Shown: positions 23,878 through 32,263, numbered from the stretch's first letter. The stretch: 33,687 nucleotides of DNA from Bifidobacteriaceae bacterium UBA2724 (GCA_002353815.1 DEKK01000009.1:1-33687), one strand, 5' to 3'. Numbers and translations are program-made. Notes: a model not told the origin generated them from the sequence alone.

Positions 23878-23905
23878 TTGACTAATTGAGGTTTTGTCAT
23901 ATAGA
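23878..23905 (+). promoter_or_regulatory. Promoter of rplU-rpmA
   Basis: TTGACT (23878-23883), 16 bp, TATAGA (23900-23905). It leaves a leader of about 115 nt before rplU, long enough for a ribosomal-protein control structure. No defined motif was recognised in it. Confidence 0.75.
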
Positions 23906-24025
23906 TTAGTTAGTCGGTGTCGTGCCACGGGTGTCTTCTGTGCTCTTACGGAAGTAATTGCGCGGGATCGATACCGTGAACGGCGAAAGCGAAAAACTTT
24001 CAACACTTATAGGCAAGGTAAAACT

Positions 24026-24334
24026 ATGTACGCGATTGTGAAGGCCGGCGGTCATCAGGAGAAGGTCGAAGTCGGCGACAAGATCACCGTCAACCGTCTC
24101 TCTGCGGCCAATGGTGATACCGTTGAATTCCCCGTTGTCCTGCTCGTCGATGGCGAAAAGGTCACGATGAACGCCAAGGACCTGGCTAAGGTCTCCGCCA
24201 AGGGTGAGGTCGTGGCCGACGATGTCAAGGGTCCGAAGATTCGTATCCAGAAGTTCAAGAACAAGACGGGCGTCGCTCGTCGCAAGGGTCATCGCCAGAA
24301 GCTGACCACCGTCAAGATCACTTCGATTGCCTGA
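24026..24334 (+). CDS. rplU: 50S ribosomal protein L21
   Basis: A 102-residue large-subunit protein that binds 23S rRNA. The N-terminal MYAIVKAGGHQEKVEVGD and the C-terminal FKNKTGVARRKGHRQKLT with its TxxKI end are diagnostic. The length is normal. The start at ATG 24026 is preceded by AAGG (24015-24018) with a 7-nt gap; the frame is open back to 23894, but that part is the promoter and leader. It is co-transcribed with rpmA, 31 bp downstream, the universal L21-L27 pair, which is followed by obg as in many bacteria. Confidence 0.98.
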   Translation: MYAIVKAGGHQEKVEVGDKITVNRLSAANGDTVEFPVVLLVDGEKVTMNAKDLAKVSAKGEVVADDVKGPKIRIQKFKNKTGVARRKGHRQKLTTVKITSIA

Positions 24335-24365
24335 GTCCAGCGGCATATTCTGAAAGGATTACATC

Positions 24366-24620
24366 ATGGCACATAAGAAGGGCGCGTCTAGCTCTCGTAA
24401 CGGTCGCGATTCAAATCCGCAGTACCTCGGCGTGAAGAAGTACGGCGGCGAGGCAGTCATCGCCGGCAACATCATCGTTCGCCAGCGTGGCACCAAGTTC
24501 CATCCGGGCCACAACGTGGGCATGGGCAAGGACCACACGCTGTTCGCTCTCACAGACGGCACCGTGAAGTTCGGCGTTCGTCGTGACCGCAAGGTCGTCG
24601 ACGTCCTCGGCGCTGAGTGA
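24366..24620 (+). CDS. rpmA: 50S ribosomal protein L27
   Basis: An 84-residue large-subunit protein whose flexible N-terminus reaches the peptidyl transferase centre. MAHKKGASSSRNGRDSNPQ at the N-terminus matches the form without the Firmicutes-type cleaved leader. GGEAVIAGNIIVRQRGTKFH and GMGKDHTLFA follow in the usual order. The ATG at 24366 has GAAAGGA upstream. It is the second gene of the rplU operon, ended by a strong terminator at 24649. Confidence 0.98.
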   Translation: MAHKKGASSSRNGRDSNPQYLGVKKYGGEAVIAGNIIVRQRGTKFHPGHNVGMGKDHTLFALTDGTVKFGVRRDRKVVDVLGAE

Positions 24621-24648
24621 GCGTCGTAGGGCCGATTGAGTCTTACTG

Positions 24649-24679
24649 AAGCCGCGCCCCATTGCGAGCGCGGCTTTTT
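24649..24679 (+). terminator. Rho-independent terminator after rpmA
   Basis: AAGCCGCGC (24649-24657) and GCGCGGCTT (24668-24676), 9 perfect pairs, then a T run. It separates the ribosomal operon from obg. Confidence 0.92.
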
Positions 24680-24776
24680 CATACCCGCCTGTTAGCGTAA
24701 GGATTCAAAGGTCGCCTCTTGGGACGCGGTCACGGAAGTACCGCATGAGATGGCGCACAGCAGCGAAGGGATAGCC

Positions 24777-26561
24777 ATGAGCGAGTTCGTCGATCGTGTC
24801 ACCATGCACGTCAAGGGTGGCGACGGTGGCAACGGAGCGTCGTCCATCAGACGCGAGAAATTCAAACCGCTTGCCGGACCCGACGGCGGCAACGGCGGTG
24901 ACGGCGGGTCGGTGATTGCCGTCGCGGATGCCAACGCCACGACGTTGCTTGACTACAGCTATATGCCCCACCGCGTCGCGCAGTCGGGCACCATGGGCCT
25001 CGGCGACGACAAGGACGGGCGCAAGGGCGAGGATCTGATCCTGCCCGTGCCCGTGGGAACGGTGATTTTCGAGGCAATTCCCAAGTCCCAGCGTGAGGGC
25101 GAGGGCGCCGGCGCCCAGAAGAAGGGCGAGCAGTTCAAGCCGCGTCCGCATGGCAAGCTGCTGGCGGATCTGCGCCATGCGGGAGACCGTTTCGTGTTGG
25201 CGCAAGGCGGACAGGGCGGCCTGGGCAACCGCGCCCTTGCCAGCAAAACCCGTCGCGCCCCGGGCTTCGCGCTTCTGGGTGAACCCGGCGAAGAGCGCGA
25301 CGTGGTGCTCGAGCTCAAGTCCATCGCCGACGTCGCGCTGGTGGGATACCCCTCGGCCGGCAAATCCAGCCTGATTTCGACGCTGAGCGCCGCCAAGCCC
25401 AAGATCGCCGACTATCCGTTCACCACACTCGTGCCGAATCTGGGCGTCGTGGTGGCCGGCGACGACCGTTTCACCATCGCCGACGTGCCCGGGCTCATTC
25501 CGGGCGCCGCACAGGGCAAGGGCCTCGGCCTGGAGTTCCTGCGTCACATCGAGCGCACCGAGGTCATCGCGCATGTCATCGACTGTGCCTGTCTCGAACC
25601 CGACCGTGACCCGATCAGCGACTACCACGCGCTCGAGAACGAGCTGGCGCAATACGCGGATTCCCTTGATCTGCCGATCGGTGCGATTCCGATCGCCGAA
25701 CGCCCGCGCGTCATCATCCTCAACAAGTGCGATGTGCCCGAGGCCAAGGAACTTGCGGAGTTCGTCAAGCCCCAGTTCGAAAAGATGGGGCTCACGACGA
25801 TCTGCATCTCGACCGTGTCGCACGAGGGTCTCAAGGAACTCACCTTCCTGCTCGACGGCATGGTCAAGAACCTGCGCACGAAGGTCAAGGAGCGCGAGGA
25901 ACAGGACGACGGTGAACGCGAGGTCATCCATCCGCTGGAGATGCGCCGCGCCCGCCGCGGCAAAACCAAGGGACTTGGGTTCGACTTCGAGGTGGAGCGC
26001 GAGCAGGACGACTCGGGCAACTACTGGTTCACGGTCACCGGCGACAAGCCCGAGCAGTGGGTCCGCCAGACCAATTTCGACAATGACGAGGCCGTGGGCT
26101 ACCTCGCCGACCGTCTGGCCAAGCTCGGCGTCGAGAACGCGCTGCGCCTGCGCGGCGCCCATGTCGGCGACGAGGTGCGTATCGGCCGGGGCGACAACGC
26201 GGTGAGCTTCGAATGGGATCCGACCATCGCAGCCGGCGCCGAGATGCTTGACGGCACACCGCAGTCCATGCGCGGGTCCGACATCCGACTCCAGGACGAC
26301 GGGCGCGCCCACCGCCGCACCAATTCCGAGCGTCGCCGTGAATACCACGAGATGATGGACGCCCGCGCCGCCGTGCGCCAGGTCATGGCCGAGGAACGCA
26401 AGGCCGGCCACTGGGCGGATCCGTCGGTCAACGACGATCCGGGCGACCAGAAGGGCCTGCTCCGTCACTTCGATGACGCGGATTGGGACGATACTGAGGC
26501 ATATACGGATGGCGACGCCGCAGACACGGAATCCGGGAAAGCCGAGGGTGACGAGCAGTGA
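24777..26561 (+). CDS. obg: Obg family GTPase (CgtA)
   Basis: A 594-residue ribosome-associated GTPase needed for 50S maturation and stress signalling. The Gly-rich Obg fold is at the N-terminus (GGDGGNGASS and GPDGGNGGDGG, up to about residue 160). The G domain has the P-loop GYPSAGKSS (about 190), DVPGLI (about 236) and NKCD (about 315). The OCT domain, typical of Gram-positive Obg, covers about 385-465. A C-terminal tail of about 130 residues, rich in Asp, Glu and Arg, extends it beyond the roughly 430-residue norm; such tails are common in actinobacteria. The ATG at 24777 follows GAAGGG by 6 nt. The stop codon overlaps the GTG start of proB (GTGA), so the two are translationally coupled. 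Confidence 0.97.
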   Translation: MSEFVDRVTMHVKGGDGGNGASSIRREKFKPLAGPDGGNGGDGGSVIAVADANATTLLDYSYMPHRVAQSGTMGLGDDKDGRKGEDLILPVPVGTVIFEAIPKSQREGEGAGAQKKGEQFKPRPHGKLLADLRHAGDRFVLAQGGQGGLGNRALASKTRRAPGFALLGEPGEERDVVLELKSIADVALVGYPSAGKSSLISTLSAAKPKIADYPFTTLVPNLGVVVAGDDRFTIADVPGLIPGAAQGKGLGLEFLRHIERTEVIAHVIDCACLEPDRDPISDYHALENELAQYADSLDLPIGAIPIAERPRVIILNKCDVPEAKELAEFVKPQFEKMGLTTICISTVSHEGLKELTFLLDGMVKNLRTKVKEREEQDDGEREVIHPLEMRRARRGKTKGLGFDFEVEREQDDSGNYWFTVTGDKPEQWVRQTNFDNDEAVGYLADRLAKLGVENALRLRGAHVGDEVRIGRGDNAVSFEWDPTIAAGAEMLDGTPQSMRGSDIRLQDDGRAHRRTNSERRREYHEMMDARAAVRQVMAEERKAGHWADPSVNDDPGDQKGLLRHFDDADWDDTEAYTDGDAADTESGKAEGDEQ

Positions 26562-27784
26562 GCGATACCAGCGTGGTCGACGAGACCGACAAGTACACGC
26601 AGGAATCCGGCGCGGCGTCTGACACGGCCGGACGGACCGTCGGAGCGGGGGAGCTTGCGCCCACCGAAGCCGACATCCGCCGGCAGATCGCCGGGGCGCA
26701 GACCATCGTGGTCAAGGTCGGCTCGAGTTCGCTCACGTCTGGCGCGGGGCATCTCGATACCCGCAAGCTCAACGCAATCGCGGTCGCCCTCAGCCACACC
26801 ATCCTGTCGGGCGCGCGCGTCGTGCTCGTTTCGTCGGGTGCGGTGGCCGCAGGGTTCGGCCCGCTGGGATTCGTCACGCGTCCCGACGACGCCTCGACCC
26901 GTCAGGCCGCCGCCGCCGTTGGGCAGGGCATCCTCATGGCTCAGTACGAGGCCGCTTTCGCGCACTTCGGCGTCCGCGTGGGACAGGTGCTCATGACGGC
27001 CTTCGACACGATCCGCAGCTCCCATTACCACAACGTGCAGCGAACGCTCCGTCGCATGCTTGAACTGGGCGTGGTGCCGATTGTGAACGAGAACGACACG
27101 TTGGTCACCTCCGAGGTGCGCTTCGGCGACAACGACCGTCTGTCGGCGCTGGTCGCCAACATCGTGCGCGCGGACGCGCTGGTGCTGCTCACCGACGTGG
27201 ACGGCCTCTACACCGCGCCGCCGAGCGAGCCCGGCGCGCATCGCATCAGCTTCGTGCCCGACGTCGTGGCTGAGCTCGACGGCATTAAGGTCGGCGAATC
27301 CACCTCGGGCGTGGGCACCGGCGGCATGGTCACCAAACTCGAGGCCGCGCGCATCGCCGCGGTGTCGGGCATCCCCTGCGTGCTCACCAGCGCCGCCGAC
27401 GCAGGCCCCGCCCTCATGGGAGACCCCGTGGGCACGGCGTTCGCCCCGGTGCGCCACCGCGGCACGTCCCGGCGTCTGTGGATACGCTTCGCGTCGAACC
27501 CCAAGGGCACCGTCATGGCGGACGCCGGCGCGGTGAAAGCCATCCGCGGCGGCCGCGCCAGCCTGCTCGCAGCCGGTACCGTGGGGGTCGACGGGGTGTT
27601 TTCCGCCGGCGACCCGATCTGGGTCAGCGACGAAAGCGGACACCATGTGGCCAAAGGGCTCGCCGGATTCGATTCCGATGAGATCCCGCAGCTGCTGGGG
27701 CGCACCTCGCAGCAGCTCACGCGCTTCCTCGGCGAGGAATATGCGCGTCCCGTCATCCACCGCGACAATCTGGTGCTGGTATAA
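26558..27784 (+). CDS. proB: Glutamate 5-kinase
   Basis: A 408-residue enzyme that phosphorylates glutamate to gamma-glutamyl phosphate, the first step of proline synthesis. The amino-acid kinase domain has VVKVGSSSL (about 48-56), SSGAVAAGF, NENDTLVTSEVRFGDNDRL (about 180-198) and DVDGLYTAPP. A C-terminal PUA domain (about 308-390, starting at GTVMADAGAVKAI) is present, as in the long form. An acidic 45-residue extension precedes the kinase core. The GTG start at 26558 overlaps the obg stop codon by four bases, with GAGGG just upstream, so expression is tied to obg. proA is not adjacent. Confidence 0.95.
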   Translation: MSDTSVVDETDKYTQESGAASDTAGRTVGAGELAPTEADIRRQIAGAQTIVVKVGSSSLTSGAGHLDTRKLNAIAVALSHTILSGARVVLVSSGAVAAGFGPLGFVTRPDDASTRQAAAAVGQGILMAQYEAAFAHFGVRVGQVLMTAFDTIRSSHYHNVQRTLRRMLELGVVPIVNENDTLVTSEVRFGDNDRLSALVANIVRADALVLLTDVDGLYTAPPSEPGAHRISFVPDVVAELDGIKVGESTSGVGTGGMVTKLEAARIAAVSGIPCVLTSAADAGPALMGDPVGTAFAPVRHRGTSRRLWIRFASNPKGTVMADAGAVKAIRGGRASLLAAGTVGVDGVFSAGDPIWVSDESGHHVAKGLAGFDSDEIPQLLGRTSQQLTRFLGEEYARPVIHRDNLVLV

Positions 27785-27786
27785 CT

Positions 27787-27805
27787 GCCGCCATGCGACG
27801 GCGGC
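27787..27805 (+). terminator. Possible weak terminator after proB
   Basis: GCCGCC (27787-27792), a 7-nt loop, GGCGGC (27800-27805), two bases behind the stop codon. There is no T tract, so a role in termination is uncertain. Confidence 0.35.
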
Positions 27806-28036
27806 GAAGTGTCTGACGTCGGTTTCGTCCCCCGGTCGGTTTCGTTCGCCGTCGGTTCGCCCAACGTCCGCCGCTTGCTCTGTGCTCCGCATCACGCGTG
27901 GCGGTGGCCATGTGCGCTCTCTCTCGCGGCCGCCCTCTTTAATCGTTGCAAACGTTGGAATCATGCGAATCGTCATGCCGAAAACGCGGCATTGTGAAGA
28001 TGTCTCCTCGAGTGTGTCGAAATCAGCATCCATGAG

Positions 28037-28050
28037 TAGAATTTTCAACC
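28037..28050 (+). promoter_or_regulatory. -10-like box directly before the aminotransferase gene, predicted leaderless
   Basis: TAGAAT (28037-28042) lies 8 nt before the ATG at 28051, and no Shine-Dalgarno site is present. No good -35 was seen. Confidence 0.5.
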
Positions 28051-29259
28051 ATGGAATTATCTCTCAGCGATCGAGTTAATGCAGTTGCGCCATCTGTCAC
28101 CCTTGTCGTTGACAGCAAGGCCAAGGCCATGAAGGCAGCTGGCATCGATGTCATCCGCTACGGCGCGGGCGAGCCTGATTTTCCGACTCCCGAGGCCATT
28201 GTGAACGCCGCAATCGAGGCGGCGAAGGATTCGAAGAACCACAAGTACACGCCCACCGTGGGGCTGCCTGAGTTCCGCGAGGGAATCGCTCGCAAGACGC
28301 TGCGCGATTCCGGCTATGAGATCACCCCCGACCAGGTCATCGTGACCAATGGCGGCAAGCAGGCCGTCTATGAGTCGTTCCAGGCCGTCATCAACCCCGG
28401 CGACGAGGCGATCATCCCCGCGCCGTACTGGGTCACCTATCCCGAGGCCGTGAAGCTCGCGGGCGGCACCCCCGTTTTCGTCACCGCGACCGCCGAACAG
28501 GGCTATGTGCCCACGCTCGAGCAGATCGAAAGCGCCCGCACTGAGCGCACCAAGGCCATCATCATCAATTCGCCGAACAACCCCACTGGCGCCGTGTGGC
28601 CCGCCGAGACGCTCAAGGCCATCGGCGAGTGGGCGCTCGAACACGGCATCTGGGTCATCTCGGACGAGATCTACGAACACCTCGTCTATGACGGCGTCAA
28701 GACCGCCCACATCGGGGCGCTCGTCCCGGAGCTCCGTCCGCAGCTGCTCGTGCTCAACGGCCTGGCCAAGACGTATGCGATGACCGGCTGGCGCGTCGGC
28801 TGGATGATCGCCGATCCGCGCGTCATCAAGGCCGTCTCCAAGCTCCAGGGGCACATGACCGGCAACGTGGACGACATCGCGCAGTGCGCCGGCATCGAAG
28901 CCGTCAACGGTCCGCTCGATGCCGCCGCCATGATGCGCGAGGCGTTCGACCGCCGCCGCCGGGCCATCGTCGGCGCCCTCAATTCCATCCCCGGCGTATC
29001 CTGCGTTATGCCGAAGGGCGCGTTCTACGCCTTCGCCGACGTGCACGAGCTGCTGGGGCGTCCGGTTGGCCCGCAGGGTACCGTGAGCGCGACGTCCACG
29101 GATCTGGCCGAGGCACTGCTCAACGAGGCTAGGGTCGCCGCCGTGCCCGGCGAGGCGTTCGGCATGCCCGGATACATGCGCTTCTCGTATGCCCTCGCGG
29201 ATGACGATCTGGCCGAAGGCATGCGTCGCTTCAAGAAGTGGGTTGAAGAAACCCACTGA
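28051..29259 (+). CDS. aspC: Class I/II aminotransferase, probable aspartate aminotransferase
   Basis: A 402-residue PLP enzyme of fold type I. Its family transfers amino groups between aspartate (or aromatic amino acids) and 2-oxoglutarate. Visible features are GAGEPDFPTP (substrate loop, about 32-41), NGGKQAVY (phosphate side), PAPYWVTYPE, NSPNNPTGAVW (Asn about 176), SDEIYEHLVYDG (Asp about 204), and the PLP lysine in LAKTYAMTGWRVGW (about 240). This set fits the subgroup-Ib aspartate aminotransferase common in Gram-positives. The start follows a -10-like box and seems leaderless. It ends before a clear terminator and the tRNA-Trp gene. Confidence 0.92.
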   Translation: MELSLSDRVNAVAPSVTLVVDSKAKAMKAAGIDVIRYGAGEPDFPTPEAIVNAAIEAAKDSKNHKYTPTVGLPEFREGIARKTLRDSGYEITPDQVIVTNGGKQAVYESFQAVINPGDEAIIPAPYWVTYPEAVKLAGGTPVFVTATAEQGYVPTLEQIESARTERTKAIIINSPNNPTGAVWPAETLKAIGEWALEHGIWVISDEIYEHLVYDGVKTAHIGALVPELRPQLLVLNGLAKTYAMTGWRVGWMIADPRVIKAVSKLQGHMTGNVDDIAQCAGIEAVNGPLDAAAMMREAFDRRRRAIVGALNSIPGVSCVMPKGAFYAFADVHELLGRPVGPQGTVSATSTDLAEALLNEARVAAVPGEAFGMPGYMRFSYALADDDLAEGMRRFKKWVEETH

Positions 29260-29313
29260 CGTCACTCGCAGGTCCGGACATCGAGGCCGGTCGAGAGTGT
29301 TGTAATACGAATG

Positions 29314-29347
29314 AAGGCCTGGAATCCTTGTGGTTCCGGGCCTTTTC
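29314..29347 (+). terminator. Rho-independent terminator after the aminotransferase gene
   Basis: AAGGCCTGGAA (29314-29324) and TTCCGGGCCTT (29334-29344), 11 pairs with one wobble and a 9-nt loop, followed by TTC. Confidence 0.85.
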
Positions 29348-29391
29348 ATATCGTGCGTGAGGGACGGAGGTGACGTTTTGGGCGCACCGAG

Positions 29392-29420
29392 TGGACGAAT
29401 GTCGCAAAAGTCTGTATTAT
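29392..29420 (+). promoter_or_regulatory. Promoter of tRNA-Trp (and probably secE-nusG)
   Basis: TGGACG (29392-29397), 17 bp, TATTAT (29415-29420), about 48 bp before the tRNA. No terminator separates the tRNA from secE, so the promoter may serve all three genes. Confidence 0.65.
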
Positions 29421-29468
29421 ATCGGTTTGGCGGTTTCATTCTGGAAGTGTGCCAGAAAGAGACGGCAC

Positions 29469-29541
29469 AGGGAAGTGGCGCAATTGGTAGCGCAACGGTC
29501 TCCAAAACCGTAGGTTGTGGGTTCGAGTCCCGCCTTCCCTA
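29469..29541 (+). tRNA. trpT: tRNA-Trp (CCA anticodon)
   Basis: A full cloverleaf can be drawn. The acceptor stem AGGGAAG/CTTCCCT has 7 pairs, the D arm is GCGC/GCGC with GG in the loop, and the anticodon stem ACGGT/ACCGT encloses CTCCAAA, giving anticodon CCA. The variable loop is AGGTT and the T arm GTGGG/CCCGC carries TTCGAGT. The CCA end is not encoded. The base after the acceptor stem (discriminator, 29541) is A; most bacterial tRNA-Trp have G there. The gene is 57 bp before secE, a neighbour relation found in many bacteria. Confidence 0.96.
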
Positions 29542-29597
29542 CTAGGTCCGGGGAGTTAGTGATTGATTCCACGGAATCCAACAGTTAAGGATGAAAC

Positions 29598-29825
29598 ATG
29601 GCAGATTCTTCGAAGGACCAGAAAGCGGTCAAGCCGAATGTCTTCGTGCGCATCGGTCTGTTCATCAAGCAGATCATCGATGAACTCCGCAAGGTCGTGA
29701 CCCCGACCCGCAAGCAATTGTTCTTCTGGTCTCTCGCCGTGTTCATCTTCGTGTTCCTCATGATGGCTCTCGTCATGGGTCTTGATGGTCTTTTCGGAGA
29801 CCTCGTCATCCGTATCTTCGGCTGA
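29598..29825 (+). CDS. secE: Preprotein translocase subunit SecE
   Basis: A 75-residue subunit of the SecYEG membrane channel. The single-helix form common in actinobacteria has the amphipathic region IKQIIDELRKVVTPTRKQ (about 26-43) followed by one membrane helix (about 45-65). The ATG at 29598 follows AAGGATG. It sits between tRNA-Trp and nusG, the conserved secE-nusG pair that leads into the rplK-rplA genes. Confidence 0.96.
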   Translation: MADSSKDQKAVKPNVFVRIGLFIKQIIDELRKVVTPTRKQLFFWSLAVFIFVFLMMALVMGLDGLFGDLVIRIFG

Positions 29826-29904
29826 TTCTCATCGGCTGTGATTCGGCGACGTGAATGACAGAACCTCATATTTCGTAGACAACGCAATACAAAGGTGATT
29901 TTCG

Positions 29905-30717
29905 ATGGCAGATGAACTGAACGACGCCGAAGGCAGCACTCTCGATCAGGACGCTGCGGCAACGACTGAACCTGTCGCGGCTGAGCCTGCTGAGGCTTCT
30001 GAGGGCGAAACCGCTTCTGCGGATGCCGCTGCGACCGCTGAAGCCGTGCAAGGCGCCACCGAAGCCGATGGGTCCGAGGCGCCGGCTGAAGAAGTCGAGG
30101 ACGCCGGAACCAAGGCGGTCAAGGAATTCTCCAAGAAGCTGCGCACCCTCGATGGCAAGTGGTACACGCTGCACACCTACTCCGGCTATGAGAAGCGCGT
30201 CAAGACCAACCTCGAATCCCGCATCAAGACGCTGGGCCTCGAAGACGACGTCTTCCAGGTCGAGATTCCGACCGAAGAAGTCGAGCAGCACACCGACAAG
30301 GGCAAGAAGGTCGTCACCCGCGTGCGCTTCCCCGGATATGTGCTGGTGCGCATGACCGATAACGAGGACGCCCGCCGCAAGGTACGCGAGACCGAAGGCG
30401 TCACCGGTTTCGTGGGCACGCAACGTGAGCCGATTCCGCTGTCCCGCCGCGAAGTCGTGCAGATGATGGCTCCGATGATTCGCACCGAGGCGCTCAAGGC
30501 CGCCGGTGACAAGGTCGAGGCGAACCAGCAGCGCATCGTCGAGGTGAGCTATCAGGTCGGCGAATCCGTGACCGTGACCGATGGACCGTTCGCTTCGGTG
30601 CCCGGTGTCGTCTCCGAGGTCAACCCCGAGACGCAGCGCCTCAACGTGCTGGTCAACATCCTGGGTCGCGACACGCCTGTCGAGCTTGGATTCAACCAGG
30701 TCGAGAAGATCGACTGA
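29905..30717 (+). CDS. nusG: Transcription termination/antitermination factor NusG
   Basis: A 270-residue factor that binds RNA polymerase and links it to Rho or the ribosome. The NGN domain runs from about 84 (KWYTLHTYSGYEKRVKTNL) to 190, with VRFPGYVLVRM and TGFVGTQREPIPLS inside. The KOW domain (about 217-268) contains VTVTDGPFASVPG. The first 75 residues are an Ala/Glu-rich acidic extension that E. coli NusG lacks but many actinobacterial ones have. The ATG at 29905 follows AAAGGTGA. Transcription stops at the hairpin 30794-30825, and rplK has its own promoter. Confidence 0.97.
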   Translation: MADELNDAEGSTLDQDAAATTEPVAAEPAEASEGETASADAAATAEAVQGATEADGSEAPAEEVEDAGTKAVKEFSKKLRTLDGKWYTLHTYSGYEKRVKTNLESRIKTLGLEDDVFQVEIPTEEVEQHTDKGKKVVTRVRFPGYVLVRMTDNEDARRKVRETEGVTGFVGTQREPIPLSRREVVQMMAPMIRTEALKAAGDKVEANQQRIVEVSYQVGESVTVTDGPFASVPGVVSEVNPETQRLNVLVNILGRDTPVELGFNQVEKID

Positions 30718-30793
30718 TCGGCCGAAGATCCGTCGGGTCGCAAGGCCCATGTGATTCACTGTGATTTTTGCCGCGCGTTGCATCGCGCTTGAG

Positions 30794-30833
30794 ATCGCGC
30801 ATGGATGGTAGCCTCCATGCGCGATTGCTTTTT
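30794..30833 (+). terminator. Rho-independent terminator after nusG
   Basis: ATCGCGCATGGA (30794-30805) and TCCATGCGCGAT (30814-30825), 12 perfect pairs with an 8-nt loop, followed by TGCTTTTTC. Confidence 0.92.
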
Positions 30834-30869
30834 CGGGGAGAGAACGGCGGCGTGTCGGGTCGCCTGCAT

Positions 30870-30898
30870 TTGCGCATTCGCGCCTGACGGGGCATAAT
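30870..30898 (+). promoter_or_regulatory. Promoter of rplK-rplA
   Basis: TTGCGC (30870-30875), 17 bp, CATAAT (30893-30898). The leader of about 97 nt before rplK is where ribosomal protein L1 binds its own mRNA in many bacteria; the exact L1 motif was not resolved here. Confidence 0.7.
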
Positions 30899-31002
30899 GG
30901 TGAAGTTGCTGTGCGTGGCGGAGCCATGCCCGGCACATGACCATGTAAGTCGCGGGAGAAGCTGTGCTTCGTTTGACCGCTTTACAGAAAGAAGAAGCTC
31001 TT

Positions 31003-31434
31003 ATGGCTCCTAAGAAGAAAGTCTCAGCGCTTATCAAGCTGCAGATCCCGGCAGGCAAGGCCAACCCGGCACCGCCGCTCGGCCCGGCCCTGGGTTCCCA
31101 TGGTGTCAACATCATGGATTTCTGCAAGCAGTACAATGATCAGACCAAGGACAAGATGGGTCAGATCATTCCTGTTGAGATCACCGTTTTCGAAGATCGT
31201 TCCTTCACCTTCATTCTGAAGACCCCGCCGGCAGCGGATCTACTCCGCAAGGCCGCAGGCGTCCAGAAGGGCGCCGCTAATCCTCTGACCACCAAGGTTG
31301 GTTCTGTGACCAAGGCTCAGGTGCGCGAGATTGCCGAGACCAAGATGGCCGATCTGTCCGCTCGTGATATCGAGGCGGGCATGAAGATCATCGAGGGCAC
31401 CGCTCGCTCCATGGGCATCACCGTCACCGACTAA
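31003..31434 (+). CDS. rplK: 50S ribosomal protein L11
   Basis: A 143-residue protein of the GTPase-associated centre, where it binds 23S rRNA with the L10-L7/L12 stalk. The N-terminal MAPKKKVSALIKLQIPAGKA, the NPAPPLGPALG loop, GVNIMDFCKQYN and the C-terminal rRNA-binding half ending SMGITV are all typical. The length is normal. The ATG at 31003 has a weak AGAAAGAAG upstream; the frame extends to 30964 without better support. It is the first gene of rplK-rplA. Confidence 0.98.
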   Translation: MAPKKKVSALIKLQIPAGKANPAPPLGPALGSHGVNIMDFCKQYNDQTKDKMGQIIPVEITVFEDRSFTFILKTPPAADLLRKAAGVQKGAANPLTTKVGSVTKAQVREIAETKMADLSARDIEAGMKIIEGTARSMGITVTD

Positions 31435-31484
31435 TTCGCCGCACACCAGACGAGAATTCGTAGAAACCAATAAATAGAGCGGAA

Positions 31485-31499
31485 GGGCAGACGCTGCCC
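31485..31499 (+). other. Short hairpin in the rplK-rplA intergenic leader
   Basis: GGGCAG (31485-31490), loop ACG, CTGCCC (31494-31499), 34 bp before rplA. A perfect 6-bp stem; it could be part of an L1 control site, which is not shown. Confidence 0.4.
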
Positions 31500-31532
31500 A
31501 TACCGCAACTGCTTGGATTTGAGGAGAAGCAG

Positions 31533-32225
31533 ATGACTAAGCGTTCCAAGAAGTATCGCGAAGCGGCCGAGAAGGTCGATCGCACCAATCTCTACACCCC
31601 CGAAGAGGCTGTCGCACTGCTCAAGAGCATGCCGAAGCACAATTTCGATGAGTCCGTCGAGGCTGTGTACCGTCTGAGCGTCGATCCCCGCAAGGCCGAT
31701 CAGCTCGTGCGCGGCACCGTGAACCTGCCGAACGGCACTGGTAAGACCGCCAAGGTCGTCGTGTTCGCTCGTGGCCCGCTCGCCACCGCCGCCGTTGAGG
31801 CTGGCGCCGATGAGGTCGGCGATGACGATCTCATCGCCAAGGTGCAGGACGGCTACCTCGACTTCGACGCCGTGGTCGCCACCCCTGACATGATGGGCAA
31901 GGTCGGCCGTCTCGGTCGTGTGCTCGGCCCGCGTGGCCTCATGCCGAATCCGAAGACCGGCACTGTGACCATGGACGTGGCTAAGGCCGTCAAGGACATC
32001 AAGGGTGGCAAGATCGAGTTCCGCGTCGACAAGGACGGCAACCTGTCGTTCCTCATCGGCAAGCTCTCGTTCGATGACAAGGCTCTTGTTGAGAACTTCA
32101 CCGCCGTGGCTGACGAGATCAAGCGTCTCAAGCCCGCCACTGTGAAGGGCCGCTACATCACGAAGGCGACCATCAGCTCCACGATGAACCCGGGCGTCCC
32201 GCTCGACACCACCCTGCTTGCCTAA
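31533..32225 (+). CDS. rplA: 50S ribosomal protein L1
   Basis: A 230-residue protein of the mobile L1 stalk that helps release deacylated tRNA, and a classic repressor of its own operon. MTKRSKKYREAAEKVDR starts the protein; LGPRGLMPNPKTGTVT (about 131-146) is the signature region, and the C-terminal lid ends in KGRYITKATISSTMNPG. The length is normal. The ATG at 31533 follows GAGGAG. Last gene of the rplK-rplA operon, ended by a strong terminator. Confidence 0.98.
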   Translation: MTKRSKKYREAAEKVDRTNLYTPEEAVALLKSMPKHNFDESVEAVYRLSVDPRKADQLVRGTVNLPNGTGKTAKVVVFARGPLATAAVEAGADEVGDDDLIAKVQDGYLDFDAVVATPDMMGKVGRLGRVLGPRGLMPNPKTGTVTMDVAKAVKDIKGGKIEFRVDKDGNLSFLIGKLSFDDKALVENFTAVADEIKRLKPATVKGRYITKATISSTMNPGVPLDTTLLA

Positions 32226-32263
32226 GCGCTGGTCCTGAACAAGGCCCTAAATGCAGGTGATTG

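Noticed and set aside
23894..24025. 44-residue extension of L21
   Set aside because: It overlaps the -10 box; the MYAIVKAGG start is the universal L21 N-terminus.
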